64,000 bases of DNA from Streptomyces asoensis (GCF_016860545.1 NZ_BNEB01000003.1:930001-994000); one strand, 5' to 3'. Counted from the first letter of the stretch, positions 1 through 7,931 are shown. Notes: generated by a model from the sequence alone, not told the origin. A program made the numbers and translations.

Positions 1-1
1 C

Positions 2-1036
2 CGGCGCGCCGCCATGGCCGGGTCCATGCTGGCCCGGGCGCTCCTCGCGCTGGTGCTGTCGGGGGCCGTCGCCACCGGCAGCCTGGAGCTCTACCCGGCC
101 GCGCTGGGCGTGCTCGTCTCCTCCAAGGCGTACGGGGTGGTCAGAAGCGCCGTCGTGCCACGGCTGCTGCCGCCCCGGTTCTCGCTGGTCAAGGCCAACT
201 CGCGGGTCACCCTCGGCGGACTCCTCGCGACCGGGATCGCCGCGCCCGTCGGGGCGGGGCTCCAGGCGCTCGGGCCGCGCTATCCGCTCTACGGCGCCTT
301 CCTGATCTTCGTGGCGGGCACGTTCCTGTCGTTCTCCCTGCCGCGCAAGGTCGACTCCGGCAAGGGCGAGGCCGTCGCGCTGCTCGCGGCCGACGAGCAG
401 CACCTGCACGGCCCGCACCGGCAGCCGGTGAAACGCCCGGGCCTGCGGACCGTCGGCATCGCCGTCACCCACGCCCTCGGCGCCAACGCGGCCCTGCGCT
501 GGCTGTCCGGGTTCCTGACCTTCTTCCTGGCGTTCCTGCTGCGCGAACACCCGCTGACCGGGCAGAGCGCCGCCGTGTCGCTGGGCATGGTGGCCGTGTC
601 GGCGGGCGTGGGCAACGCCCTCGGCACGGCGGTCGGGGCGTGGCTGCGCTCGAAGGCGCCTGAGCTGATCATCGTGACGGTCCTCGCCGTGGTGCTGGGC
701 GCCACGATCACGGCCGCGGTGTTCTTCGGGGCGTTCCTGGTGGCGTGCATGGCGGCGGTCGCCGGGTTCTCGCAGGCCCTCGCCAAGCTGTCGCTGGACG
801 CCCTGATCCAGCGCGACGTGCCCGAACTGGTGCGGACGTCCGCCTTCGCCCGCTCCGAGACGCTGCTCCAGGTGTGCTGGGTGTTCGGCGGCGCGGTCGG
901 CATCGTGATGCCGCTGAACGGCGCGCTCGGCCTGTCGGTGGCGGCCGCGGTGATCGCGCTGGGCTGGCTGACCACGGTCCGCGGTCTGCTGTCCTCGGTA
1001 CGGCACGGAGGCGGCGCGAAGCCCCGCGTGGCGTAA
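2..1036 (+). CDS. MFS transporter, 5' end outside the window
   Basis: This is the C-terminal part of a polytopic membrane protein. The frame is open to the window edge, and the first in-window ATG (position 14) lies inside a hydrophobic segment, so the true start is upstream. About nine hydrophobic segments alternate with short charged loops. A hydrophilic central loop with several His residues (residues about 115-135 from the ATG) separates two halves, as in major facilitator proteins. The substrate cannot be read from the sequence. It is followed after about 75 bp by a lipoprotein gene on the same strand. Confidence 0.8.
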   Translation, partial: RRAAMAGSMLARALLALVLSGAVATGSLELYPAALGVLVSSKAYGVVRSAVVPRLLPPRFSLVKANSRVTLGGLLATGIAAPVGAGLQALGPRYPLYGAFLIFVAGTFLSFSLPRKVDSGKGEAVALLAADEQHLHGPHRQPVKRPGLRTVGIAVTHALGANAALRWLSGFLTFFLAFLLREHPLTGQSAAVSLGMVAVSAGVGNALGTAVGAWLRSKAPELIIVTVLAVVLGATITAAVFFGAFLVACMAAVAGFSQALAKLSLDALIQRDVPELVRTSAFARSETLLQVCWVFGGAVGIVMPLNGALGLSVAAAVIALGWLTTVRGLLSSVRHGGGAKPRVA

Positions 1037-1110
1037 CCGCGGGCCCTGACACACGGCCACGCCGCACCCCAGGTAAAGGGACGGCCCGAGGTGCCCGATA
1101 GCCTTCCGCC

Positions 1111-1623
1111 ATGACCACGATGCCCCGCGGCGGAGCCGCTGATGTACCTGGCGTTGTGCGACGCCGCCGCGTCGTCGCCGCCGCCGGCGCCGTTTGTGCC
1201 GGACTGCTCGTCCTGTCGGCCTGCGACAAGCCGACGCCCCTGTCCACGATCACCGTCGGCCGCGACTCGGTCAGCTCCGAGGCCACCTGCGGCGGCGAGG
1301 GCAAGACCCTCCAGGCCGCCGCGCTGACCAAGTGCCTCGCGGACAAGGACATCAAGTCGATCACCGTCGACCCCGACGAGACCGTCCGCTTCGGCGTCGA
1401 CCCCGACGTGGCCGACAAGCGCTGGACGATCCTGATGAACGGTCAGCCGCTCACCGAGGACAGCGACAAGACCTACCGCACGATCCCGGGCAGCGTGTTC
1501 TTCAACGCCCAGTACGGCGCCCAGGGCAGCTCCACGCTGGTCACCATCAAGGCCGGCGACGGCAAGAAGAACAGCCAGTCGGTGACGGGCCTGTGGTCGT
1601 TCAAGCTCAAGAAGGACGACTGA
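1111..1623 (+). CDS. DUF2771-family lipoprotein
   Basis: A 170-aa exported lipoprotein. Arginines at about 17-20 precede a hydrophobic stretch ending in a lipobox (LSAC, Cys38), so the protein should be cut before Cys38 and lipid-anchored on the outer membrane face. The mature part is a small hydrophilic beta-rich domain with spaced Asp/Lys residues, matching the actinobacterial DUF2771 family, whose function is unknown. Its stop codon sits within the probable start region of mqnB, so the two genes are likely translationally coupled. This upstream position relative to mqnB/mqnD is typical of Streptomyces as I recall it. Confidence 0.8.
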   Translation: MTTMPRGGAADVPGVVRRRRVVAAAGAVCAGLLVLSACDKPTPLSTITVGRDSVSSEATCGGEGKTLQAAALTKCLADKDIKSITVDPDETVRFGVDPDVADKRWTILMNGQPLTEDSDKTYRTIPGSVFFNAQYGAQGSSTLVTIKAGDGKKNSQSVTGLWSFKLKKDD

Positions 1624-2366
1624 CCACGTCCCCCGTCCGCATCCTCGTCGCCACCGCGGTCCCCGCCGAGCGGGACGCGGTGGCGGGGGCGCTGCCGGAG
1701 CCCGGCGGCACCCCGTCACCGAACCCGCGGGACCCGGAGGTCCGCCTGCCGGGGGTCACCCTGCACCGCCACGGCGCCCTGGACCTCCTCGCCGCCGGGG
1801 TGGGCCCCGCCCTGGCCGCCGCCTCCGTCTCCGCCGCCCTCACCGCGGCCGCGCTGCGCGGCACGCCGTACGGCCTCGTCGTCTCGGCGGGCATCGCCGG
1901 CGGTTTCGCGCCCGCCGCCCCCGTCGGCTCCCTGGTCCTCGCCGACGAGATCACCGCCGCCGACCTGGGCGCCGAGACCTCCGACGGCTTCCTGCCCGTC
2001 ACCGAACTGGGCTTCGGCACCGTCACCCACCGTCCGCCCGGATCCCTCGTACGGGAGATCGCGGCCGTCACCGGAGCCCCCGCCGGCACCGTCCTGACCG
2101 TCTCGACGGTCACCGGGACAGCCGCCCGGGCCGCCGCCCTGCGCCAGGCGCACCCCCGTGCCCTAGCCGAGGCGATGGAGGGCTTCGGCGTCGCCGAGGC
2201 CGCCGCCGCGCACGGCGTGCCCGTGCTGGAGATCCGCGCGGTCTCCAATCCCGTCGGCCCGCGCGACCGCGGCGCGTGGCGCATCGGCGCCGCGCTCGCC
2301 GCCCTGACCGAGGCCTTCGGGAAGCTCACCCCCGTCCTGGAGAGTTGGAACCCACATGACCGGTGA
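1593..2366 (+). CDS. mqnB: Futalosine hydrolase (menaquinone futalosine pathway)
   Basis: The product hydrolyses futalosine to dehypoxanthine futalosine, a cytosolic step in menaquinone synthesis. It belongs to the nucleoside phosphorylase fold: an N-terminal ILVATAVPAERDAV strand-loop, the ribose/purine motif SAGIAGGF, and the conserved EAMEGFGVAEAA segment with the substrate-binding Glu. The start is uncertain. Homology begins at the ILVATAVP segment (about 1635) and no ATG or GTG lies just before it. The nearest standard in-frame start is GTG 1593, inside the preceding gene. A CTG at 1620 has an AAGGA-like sequence three bases upstream. The gene overlaps mqnD by 11 bp, so the two form an operon. 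Confidence 0.88.
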   Translation: MVVQAQEGRLTTSPVRILVATAVPAERDAVAGALPEPGGTPSPNPRDPEVRLPGVTLHRHGALDLLAAGVGPALAAASVSAALTAAALRGTPYGLVVSAGIAGGFAPAAPVGSLVLADEITAADLGAETSDGFLPVTELGFGTVTHRPPGSLVREIAAVTGAPAGTVLTVSTVTGTAARAAALRQAHPRALAEAMEGFGVAEAAAAHGVPVLEIRAVSNPVGPRDRGAWRIGAALAALTEAFGKLTPVLESWNPHDR

Positions 2367-3228
2367 AGATCTGCGGATCGCCTACTCGCCCTGCCCGAAC
2401 GACACCTTCGTCTTCGACGCCCTCGCGCACGGCCGCGTGGCGGGCGCGCCGGGGCTCGACGTGACCTTCGCGGACATCGACCTGACCAACGGCATGGCCG
2501 AGCGCGGCGAGTACGACGTGCTGAAGGTGTCGTACGCGGTCCTGCCGTACGTCCTCGACGAGTACGCGCTGCTGCCCTGCGGGGGCGCGCTGGGCCGGGG
2601 CTGCGGCCCGCTGGTGCTGACGAAGGAGGCCGGGACCGGGGGCGCCGCGTCCGGCGGGGCGGGCCTGGCCGGCCGCACGGTCGCGGTGCCGAGCGAGCGC
2701 TCGACGGCGTACCTGCTGTTCCGTCTGTGGGCGGCGGAACTGGTCCCCGGGGGCGTCGGCGAGATCGTCGTCATGCCGTTCCACGAGATCATGCCCGCCG
2801 TACGGGACGGGAAGGTCGACGCGGGACTGGTCATCCACGAGGCCCGCTTCACGTACCGCGACTACGGGCTGCACAAGCTCGCGGACCTCGGCGAGTACTG
2901 GGAGTCCACGACCGGCCTGCCGATCCCGCTGGGCGCGATCATCGCCAGGCGCGCGCTGGGAGCGCCGGCCCTCACCCGGCTCGCCGACTCGATCCGCGCC
3001 TCCGTACGCGCCGCCTGGGACGCTCCGGAAGTCTCCCGTCCGTACGTGATGGAACACGCGCAGGAAATGGATCCGGCCGTCGCGGACCAGCACATCGGTC
3101 TGTACGTCAACGAGTTCACGGCAGACCTGGGTGAGGACGGCTATGCGGCGGTGCGGGGATTGCTGACGCGCGCGGCGGCCGAGGGACTGTTGCCGCCCCT
3201 CGGCCCGGATGCGCTGGATTTCCCGTGA
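2356..3228 (+). CDS. mqnD: 1,4-dihydroxy-6-naphthoate synthase (menaquinone pathway)
   Basis: A 290-aa cytosolic enzyme with a periplasmic-binding-protein-like fold that converts cyclic dehypoxanthine futalosine to 1,4-dihydroxy-6-naphthoate. Family hallmarks are the N-terminal IAYSPCPNDTFVFDAL segment, the KVSYAVLPY segment and the VDAGLVIHEARFTY segment containing the catalytic-region His. Full length for the family. Its ATG lies inside the end of mqnB, so translation is coupled. Together with mqnB it shows that this organism makes menaquinone by the futalosine route rather than the MenFDHCEB route. Confidence 0.93.
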   Translation: MTGEDLRIAYSPCPNDTFVFDALAHGRVAGAPGLDVTFADIDLTNGMAERGEYDVLKVSYAVLPYVLDEYALLPCGGALGRGCGPLVLTKEAGTGGAASGGAGLAGRTVAVPSERSTAYLLFRLWAAELVPGGVGEIVVMPFHEIMPAVRDGKVDAGLVIHEARFTYRDYGLHKLADLGEYWESTTGLPIPLGAIIARRALGAPALTRLADSIRASVRAAWDAPEVSRPYVMEHAQEMDPAVADQHIGLYVNEFTADLGEDGYAAVRGLLTRAAAEGLLPPLGPDALDFP

Positions 3229-3268
3229 CGCCCGTGGCGGATAACGATTTCCCGCCGTCCCGTTCCGG

Positions 3269-3652
3269 TCAGACGTCCAACTGATCGGCGACCGCGCGCA
3301 GAAGACCGGCGATCTGCTTCCCGGAGGTCTTCTCCGGGTAACGGCCCTTCTCGAGCATCGGGGTGATGTTCTCGAGGAGTGTGGTCAGGTCCTGGACGAT
3401 GGAAGCCAGTTCGTCGGGCTTCTTGCGCTGGGCGGCGGCCACCGACGGGGTCGGGTCGAGGATCACGACGGAGAGTGCCTGGTCGCCGCGTTGTCCGGCG
3501 ACCACGCCGAACTCGACTCGCTGGCCCGGCTTGAGGACCTCGACTCCGGCAGGCAGGACGGAGGAATGGACGAAGACGTCACCGCCGTCGTCGCGGGAGA
3601 GAAAGCCGAAGCCCTTCTCACTGTTGAACCACTTGACCTTGCCAGTCGGCAA
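3269..3652 (-). CDS. Cold-shock-domain protein with C-terminal extension, 5' end rebuilt by an integrated element
   Basis: A 127-aa nucleic-acid-binding protein. Residues 1-66 form a cold-shock domain with RNP1 (KGFGFL) and RNP2 (VFVHSS). Residues 70-127 form a helical extension (ELASIVQDLTTLLENI) seen in a class of actinobacterial cold-shock proteins. The reading frame starts at TTG 3652 with a GAGGGAG ribosome-binding site 8 nt upstream. Both lie in sequence unlike the usual leader. The native 5' end, with GTG/ATG and the same MPTGK codons, survives separately at 5748-5786 beyond the integrase. The encoded protein therefore appears intact, but its leader has been exchanged. Confidence 0.9.
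   Translation of the reverse strand: MPTGKVKWFNSEKGFGFLSRDDGGDVFVHSSVLPAGVEVLKPGQRVEFGVVAGQRGDQALSVVILDPTPSVAAAQRKKPDELASIVQDLTTLLENITPMLEKGRYPEKTSGKQIAGLLRAVADQLDV
3638..3651. other. Probable integrase attachment junction (distal, at rebuilt csp start)
   Basis: The 14-bp sequence here matches the sequence at 5766-5779 at 12 of 14 positions, with a 6-bp identical core (CTTGCC on this strand, GGCAAG in the gene sense). It overlaps codons 1-5 of the cold-shock gene. Serine integrases recombine short cores of this kind, so this is read as one hybrid att site (gene body side). The exact crossover dinucleotide cannot be fixed from a single genome. Confidence 0.6.
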
Positions 3653-3811
3653 AGCACACGCTCCCTCGATAGCTGCCGGACTGGCCGGACACCCTTGAAC
3701 TGCCGTTCAGACAGCCTACCGGGGGTCTCTCCAGCCGAACACGCCTTAAAACGAGACTGAGCCCCCACCAGTGAGGGCAGAGGCTCAAAGTGGTGCAGGA
3801 AGTGTGAGGGG

Positions 3812-4093
3812 CTACCTGATGTGGCGGTAGAGCGTGGCGCGGGAGACTCCGAGAGCCTCGGCAATGGCAGTGACGCTCTCCCCCTTGCCTCTACGGGCCT
3901 TGGCCACAGTCAGCACGTCCTCGGTGATGACGGTGGGGCGTCCACCGGTGCGCCCCCGCGCCTTGGCCGCATGCAGACCGGTACGGGTGCGCTCGACGAG
4001 CATGTCTCGCTCAAGCTCAGTTCGGTCGCGGGGGGCTTCCCAGGCTGAAGAAAATGAACAAGGCCCCACTGAGCGGCGGATCCTTATCTTCAC
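3812..4093 (-). pseudogene. Serine resolvase/invertase C-terminal remnant
   Basis: The 93-aa frame opens with about 20 residues of no recognisable family. It then runs into a typical small serine recombinase tail: ELERDMLVERTRTGL, the KARGRTGGRP linker, and a helix-turn-helix ending ALGVSRATLYRHIR. The catalytic N-terminal domain with its nucleophilic serine is absent, so it cannot recombine DNA alone. It is GTG-initiated and could still make a small DNA-binding protein. It lies between the integrase and the rebuilt csp gene, all on the same strand, and is probably debris of an earlier, larger element. Confidence 0.75.
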
Positions 4094-4106
4094 GCCTGCA
4101 CATCTC

Positions 4107-5720
4107 TTACGGCCTGGCGAGTTCCAGCGCCTTCCACAATCGAGCCTCTACATTGTGGCTGACAACTAGCCTTTTCATCTTCTTCTCTCCAGGGGGCTCG
4201 AGTGCAAGCTCATTTGCCATTTCCTGAATGTCTCCCAGGTCCATGACCATTCCCCTTTCACTCTCATCCGCCCCCTTGTTCCACCCCCAGACCTTCACCT
4301 GATGGGCGCGGAGGAATTCCCTTCGGTCTTCCTGGTCTTTGGCTTCCCAGACTTCCCCGTACTTCTTACCCGTGGCCTTGAGATTCGAATTAGCCCTTTC
4401 CGCTTCCTGCTTTGCGAGTAGCGCGACCTTTGCAGACAGAACCTTGTGTATCCGCATGTACGATTCTCCCTGCCCCTCTCCGTCGTACTCCCCTGCAATG
4501 TATGTGGCTTCCAGGTTTTCCAGGCGCGCCCTGGCGTCCTGGAGTTCCCTTGCCCGACTAGGGCCGGTACCGGCTCGCTCGTACATGTCCCACGTGCCTA
4601 CGCTTCCCCGGATCTCCTGGTCGACCCATGCGTCAAGGACGTCAGAGCGGACAGAGAAACCCTCTGCGCACGTGCCCCCCTTGAACTTGTTGGAGCAGCG
4701 GTAATACCGGCGACCCGGAACCCTGGTGCCGTCTTTCGTAACGTGTCCTGAATTAAGGAGAGAGGTGACGGCCGCTCCGCACGCACCGCACCTGGCAATA
4801 CCGGCCAGAAGACTCCTGGTGCTGACCCGTTTCTCTACTCCCTCAACCTTTGGAGCAGGCTTGATTCTATCGAACAGGTCTGCCCATTCGTCCATTGTGG
4901 CCAAAGGCCTCTCAGGGAGGATGAAGGGATTCCCCTCATCATCCAGAACAGCCTCACCCTTGTACGTGTAGATACCGGGAATCCAGGAGGAGCGGATGAA
5001 TTTGTTGATGATGGTGGACTGCCATTGCGTCCCCTTCGTCTCCTGGCCCTTGAGTTTCCGCAGGTGGTCACCCCACGTGAGTACGCCACGACCATTGAAG
5101 TCTCGGGCAATCCTGTGTGTGGACTGTCCCTCACCGATACGCCGGAAGATCTCTTGAACGATGGGGTGATAGTCCTGGTCAATCTCCAGAACCTTCCTCT
5201 TCCCACCCTCTACGGTCTTGATGGTGTAGCCGGTGGGCGGAGCGCCTGTGAGCCATGAGCGGTTCTCCAGACGGCTCTGTACGCCGTTCAGGATGCGTGC
5301 CTGGATCGTGTCCCACTCGGCCTCGGCAAAGACAGCCGTCATGCGCGCCATCATCTTGCCCTGAGGAGTCGAGAGGTCGAACCCTTCCTCTACGCACACG
5401 ATGAACTTGCCGTTCTCCTGCGCCCATTCCAAGAGTTCGTTGAAGTGCATCGAGCGACGGGTAAGCCTGTCCATCCTGGCCGCAATGATCACGTCGAACT
5501 CATCGGCTCGCTTCGTGAGCCAGCGTCCCACCTTCGGCCGCTTGAAGGGGGAGATGGAGCCTGAGACGTCCGTATCCTCTGCCTCCCCCACCAGGACGCC
5601 GGACAGCAGGGGAGAGCTGATGTGGTGTCGGATCACGCCCCGCTGCCACTCGATGGACGTGGAGCCGTCCGAGTCGGCAGAGAGGCGGAGGCAGGCGAGG
5701 TAGCGCAGACCCGGTGTCAT
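4107..5720 (-). CDS. Large serine recombinase (site-specific integrase)
   Basis: A 537-aa large serine recombinase. The catalytic domain has the LRLSADSDGS motif with the likely nucleophile Ser14, and the ARMDRLTRR segment supplying active-site arginines. A recombinase domain follows (TGYTI to about residue 280). Then come a zinc ribbon with the Cys pairs CGACG and YYRCSN/GGTC, a coiled-coil-rich region (about 385-440), and a C-terminal tail. All catalytic landmarks are present, so it looks functional. The gene sits 30-45 bp inside the att junction, as integrase genes usually do, and faces away from the native csp promoter fragment, which may now transcribe it. Closest relatives are actinophage and integrative-plasmid integrases; I do not recognise a specific one. 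Confidence 0.93.
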   Translation of the reverse strand: MTPGLRYLACLRLSADSDGSTSIEWQRGVIRHHISSPLLSGVLVGEAEDTDVSGSISPFKRPKVGRWLTKRADEFDVIIAARMDRLTRRSMHFNELLEWAQENGKFIVCVEEGFDLSTPQGKMMARMTAVFAEAEWDTIQARILNGVQSRLENRSWLTGAPPTGYTIKTVEGGKRKVLEIDQDYHPIVQEIFRRIGEGQSTHRIARDFNGRGVLTWGDHLRKLKGQETKGTQWQSTIINKFIRSSWIPGIYTYKGEAVLDDEGNPFILPERPLATMDEWADLFDRIKPAPKVEGVEKRVSTRSLLAGIARCGACGAAVTSLLNSGHVTKDGTRVPGRRYYRCSNKFKGGTCAEGFSVRSDVLDAWVDQEIRGSVGTWDMYERAGTGPSRARELQDARARLENLEATYIAGEYDGEGQGESYMRIHKVLSAKVALLAKQEAERANSNLKATGKKYGEVWEAKDQEDRREFLRAHQVKVWGWNKGADESERGMVMDLGDIQEMANELALEPPGEKKMKRLVVSHNVEARLWKALELARP

Positions 5721-5747
5721 GAGGGGAGGCTAGCGGAGTCTGTGTGC

Positions 5748-5786
5748 CTAGATGACCGGCTTGCACTTGCCGGTAGGCACGTTCAT
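5748..5786 (-). pseudogene. Severed native 5' end of the cold-shock gene
   Basis: Read on the minus strand this encodes MNVPTGKCKPVI and stops. The segment from GTG 5780 (VPTGK) matches the expected native start of the cold-shock protein whose body lies at 3269-3652. The sequence then diverges at the integrase att core. A GGGGGA stretch and an AGGA lie just upstream as possible ribosome-binding sites. This is the left-behind half of the split gene; it is too short to encode anything useful. Confidence 0.75.
5766..5779. other. Probable integrase attachment junction (proximal, at native csp start)
   Basis: This is the partner of the 3638-3651 site: 12 of 14 bases are identical and the core CTTGCC is shared. 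It contains native cold-shock codons GTG-CCT-ACC-GGC-AAG on the minus strand and then changes to element sequence. The integrase start codon lies about 46 bp away. Confidence 0.6.
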
Positions 5787-5836
5787 CCTGGTACGTCCCC
5801 CGGTTGTTCCTTCGCGCAGGGAACTACCCTGGTCCG

Positions 5837-6088
5837 GTGCGTGACAAAACCCAGACGAATTCCGCCGCTCCCGGTGACCGACTGATCCGTGCCGGTGCCA
5901 TCGTGTTCTTCGCCGGCGCCGTGGCCACACTGGTCACGGTCGCCCCGCTTCTGCTCGGGACGACGCCTTTTCCGGCATACATGTTCGGTTTGAGCATGCT
6001 CATGGGCGTCGGTTTCCTCGTCGCGGGCGCCGGCGTCCTGCGGTCCGTCGCCGCGGGGCGGCGTCAGGCGCGGTCCGACACCCCCTAG
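5837..6088 (+). CDS. Small two-helix membrane protein
   Basis: An 83-aa protein of unknown function. After about 18 polar residues there are two hydrophobic segments (about residues 16-38 and 46-68) joined by a short Pro/Phe loop, then a basic tail. It looks like a small inner-membrane protein. GTG 5837 is chosen because it begins a polar N-terminus just ahead of the first helix; an upstream TTG/ATG reading would run into the divergent cold-shock promoter region. Its 3' end overlaps the convergent HAD gene by 4 bp. Confidence 0.65.
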   Translation: MRDKTQTNSAAPGDRLIRAGAIVFFAGAVATLVTVAPLLLGTTPFPAYMFGLSMLMGVGFLVAGAGVLRSVAAGRRQARSDTP

Positions 6089-6702
6089 ACCCCGAGGTGG
6101 CCGGCGAGCCAGGCGGGGAACTCGGTGAGGTCGGTGAGCACGACATCCGCACCGGCCGTCCGCAGTTCCTGCGCACCGACCGGCCCGGTCGGCACGGTCA
6201 CCGACAGCGCCCCCGCGGCGTGCGCGCCGCGGACGTCGCCCACGTGGTCGCCGACGTAGACGCTCGCGCCGTGCTCGCGCAGCGCCCGCGCCTTCTGCTC
6301 GGCCCACAGGTCGCCGACGACCGCGTCGGGGCCGAGGCGCAGGTGCGCCACCTGGAGTTCGGCGTTCGGCTGGTGCTTGGCGGTGACGACGACCGCCCGC
6401 CCGCCGGCCGCCCGCACCGCCGCTATGGACTCCCGGGCGCCGGGCAGCGCGGTCGCGCCGGTGACGCCGTGCTCCGGGTACAGCGAGCGGTAGAGGTCGG
6501 CCACGGCGGCGACCCGCTCCGCCGGGTACCAGTGGGCCAGCTCCGTCTCCGGCGGCGGCCCGAGCCGGGTGACCACCAGGTCGGCGTCGATGTACGTCCC
6601 CGTCCGCTCGGCGAGCGCGATGTACGTGGCCCGGATGCCGGGCCGGGAGTCGATGAGGGTCATGTCGAGGTCGAAGCCGACGGTGAGCTGGGGTGACGTC
6701 AT
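6085..6702 (-). CDS. HAD-family phosphatase (phosphoglycolate phosphatase-like)
   Basis: A 205-aa haloacid dehalogenase-type hydrolase. Motif I is FDLDMTLID (nucleophile Asp11, acid/base Asp13), motif II is VVVTAKH and motif IV is YVGDHVGD with the metal-binding aspartates. A small helical cap lies between about residues 20 and 80. This layout fits phosphoglycolate or nucleotide phosphatases, but the substrate is not deducible. ATG 6702 is preferred over an earlier ATG 36 bp upstream because the conserved beta strand follows immediately. Confidence 0.85.
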   Translation of the reverse strand: MTSPQLTVGFDLDMTLIDSRPGIRATYIALAERTGTYIDADLVVTRLGPPPETELAHWYPAERVAAVADLYRSLYPEHGVTGATALPGARESIAAVRAAGGRAVVVTAKHQPNAELQVAHLRLGPDAVVGDLWAEQKARALREHGASVYVGDHVGDVRGAHAAGALSVTVPTGPVGAQELRTAGADVVLTDLTEFPAWLAGHLGV

Positions 6703-6756
6703 GCGGCCCATTCTGCCCGGCCGGTACGGCCCGTCCACCTCGGCCCGCGCGCCCGT

Positions 6757-7752
6757 CTACCTGGGCTTGCGCGCCCGCCAGACCAGGAACAGGGCCGACG
6801 CCACGGCCGCGCCCCGGATCACCCACGGCCAGGTCTGGGCGACGGCGTCGTTCATCCGCCCGTCGGCGATGGGTTCGCCCCAGCGTCCCTCGGAGCGCCC
6901 CCACAGCCACACGAGCCCGGCGGTGAGCGCGAGCCCCGGCAGCCCCATGACGGCGAACTTCGTCTCCCGTTCGGTCAGCCGGCGTGAGGCGTAGGCGATG
7001 AGCCAGCCCAGGAGGAGGACGAACCAGTTCCCGAGCACCGCGCCGGCGACGAGACAGGCGGCGGCGACCAGCAGCAGGGGACTGTTCCAGCCCGCTCCCT
7101 CCGCGGCGGCCCGCCGCAGCCGCAGCCGGCGCCGGCGCGGGCGGGCCTCCTCCTCGGCCGCCTCTTCGCCGACGGGATCCTCGGCCTTCCTTCCGCCCGG
7201 CTCATCCCGCTCTGGCGTCCTGGGCGGGGGCGGCTTGAGCAGGTCCGGGATCTCGACGCCACCGGTGAATCCCGGCACGTCCTCGCCGATGCCCAGCGGG
7301 GTCGGTTCGCTCAGCCACCAGTCGGGGGTGCCCCGGCTGTCGCCCAGCTCGTGCAGGGGCGCGCGGTGCGGTGGGGACGGGGCGTCCGAGGGGTCGGGGG
7401 CTGGGGCGGGGGGCGGTGCGCCGGTCCGCGGCCGCGGCACGACCCGCCGGATGCCCTTCGGCCGCTCCGGCTCCCGCTGTACGGGAACCGAGGGCTCCGG
7501 CGCCGGTGTCCGCGGCGCGCCGCCGTCACCGGCCGCGGCGGCCACGAGGTCGTCGGGGCTGCCGAGGCGGTCGATGATGCGTCGGACGGCGGCGGGAGAA
7601 TCGACGGCCGCCTTGGCCCGGCGCCGGTCGATCTCGTCGCGCAGCTCGGACACGAGCCGCATCCGCTCGGCCGACGACAACTGCCGCTGCTGCGCGACGT
7701 CCCCGACCCGGCTCAGATACTCGTAGACGACTTGGTCGCTCTCGATCCCCAC
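6757..7752 (-). CDS. Membrane protein with cytosolic HAAS-like N-terminus
   Basis: A 331-aa protein with three parts. Residues 1-75 are helical and end in RRIIDRLGSPDDLV, resembling the short HAAS/DUF1700-type cytosolic domain found before membrane or anti-sigma modules. Residues 75-205 form a proline-, Glu- and Arg-rich disordered linker. Residues 215-325 hold about four hydrophobic helices. GTG start with no clear ribosome-binding site. Function unknown. It is divergent from the helicase-associated gene at 7958. Confidence 0.75.
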   Translation of the reverse strand: MGIESDQVVYEYLSRVGDVAQQRQLSSAERMRLVSELRDEIDRRRAKAAVDSPAAVRRIIDRLGSPDDLVAAAAGDGGAPRTPAPEPSVPVQREPERPKGIRRVVPRPRTGAPPPAPAPDPSDAPSPPHRAPLHELGDSRGTPDWWLSEPTPLGIGEDVPGFTGGVEIPDLLKPPPPRTPERDEPGGRKAEDPVGEEAAEEEARPRRRRLRLRRAAAEGAGWNSPLLLVAAACLVAGAVLGNWFVLLLGWLIAYASRRLTERETKFAVMGLPGLALTAGLVWLWGRSEGRWGEPIADGRMNDAVAQTWPWVIRGAAVASALFLVWRARKPR

Positions 7753-7911
7753 GGGAAGACGCTACCGCGCACCCCCCGGACAACACCCCGACAACCACCC
7801 CCGCCCTCCCGACCCACCGAAACCACGCCCTCCGCCAGACAGCGGCCCCGGCATCGGGTGTGTCGGGGCAACTCGTGGGCGGGGGAGCGGGGGAGAGGGG
7901 CCCTCGGGGGT

Positions 7912-7931
7912 CCGGGGGCGGCGGCCCCCGG
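7912..7931. repeat. GC-rich palindrome ahead of the 872-aa gene
   Basis: An 8-bp perfect inverted repeat (CCGGGGGC / GCCCCCGG, 4-nt loop) sits 26 bp before the start codon, inside a longer G/C-rich block. Such short palindromes are frequent between Streptomyces genes. It may form a hairpin in the leader; no specific role is evident. Confidence 0.5.

Larger units (their letters stand above)
3638..5779 (-). mobile_element. Minimal integrated element: large serine integrase plus resolvase remnant, inserted in a cold-shock gene
   Basis: The segment between the two near-identical 14-bp junctions is about 2.1 kb. It has visibly lower GC than its flanks and carries only the integrase and the resolvase remnant. 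The left junction abuts the body of the cold-shock gene and the right junction abuts its original first codons, so deleting the segment would rejoin a normal cold-shock gene. There are no replication, transfer or phage structural genes. It is either a deletion remnant of a prophage or integrative plasmid, or a very small autonomous integron-like unit. Confidence 0.7.

Noticed and set aside
289..1719. Long minus-strand frame opposite the MFS and DUF2771 genes
   Set aside because: Composition is typical of the antisense of GC-rich coding DNA; codon bias favours the plus-strand genes and no domain is recognisable.
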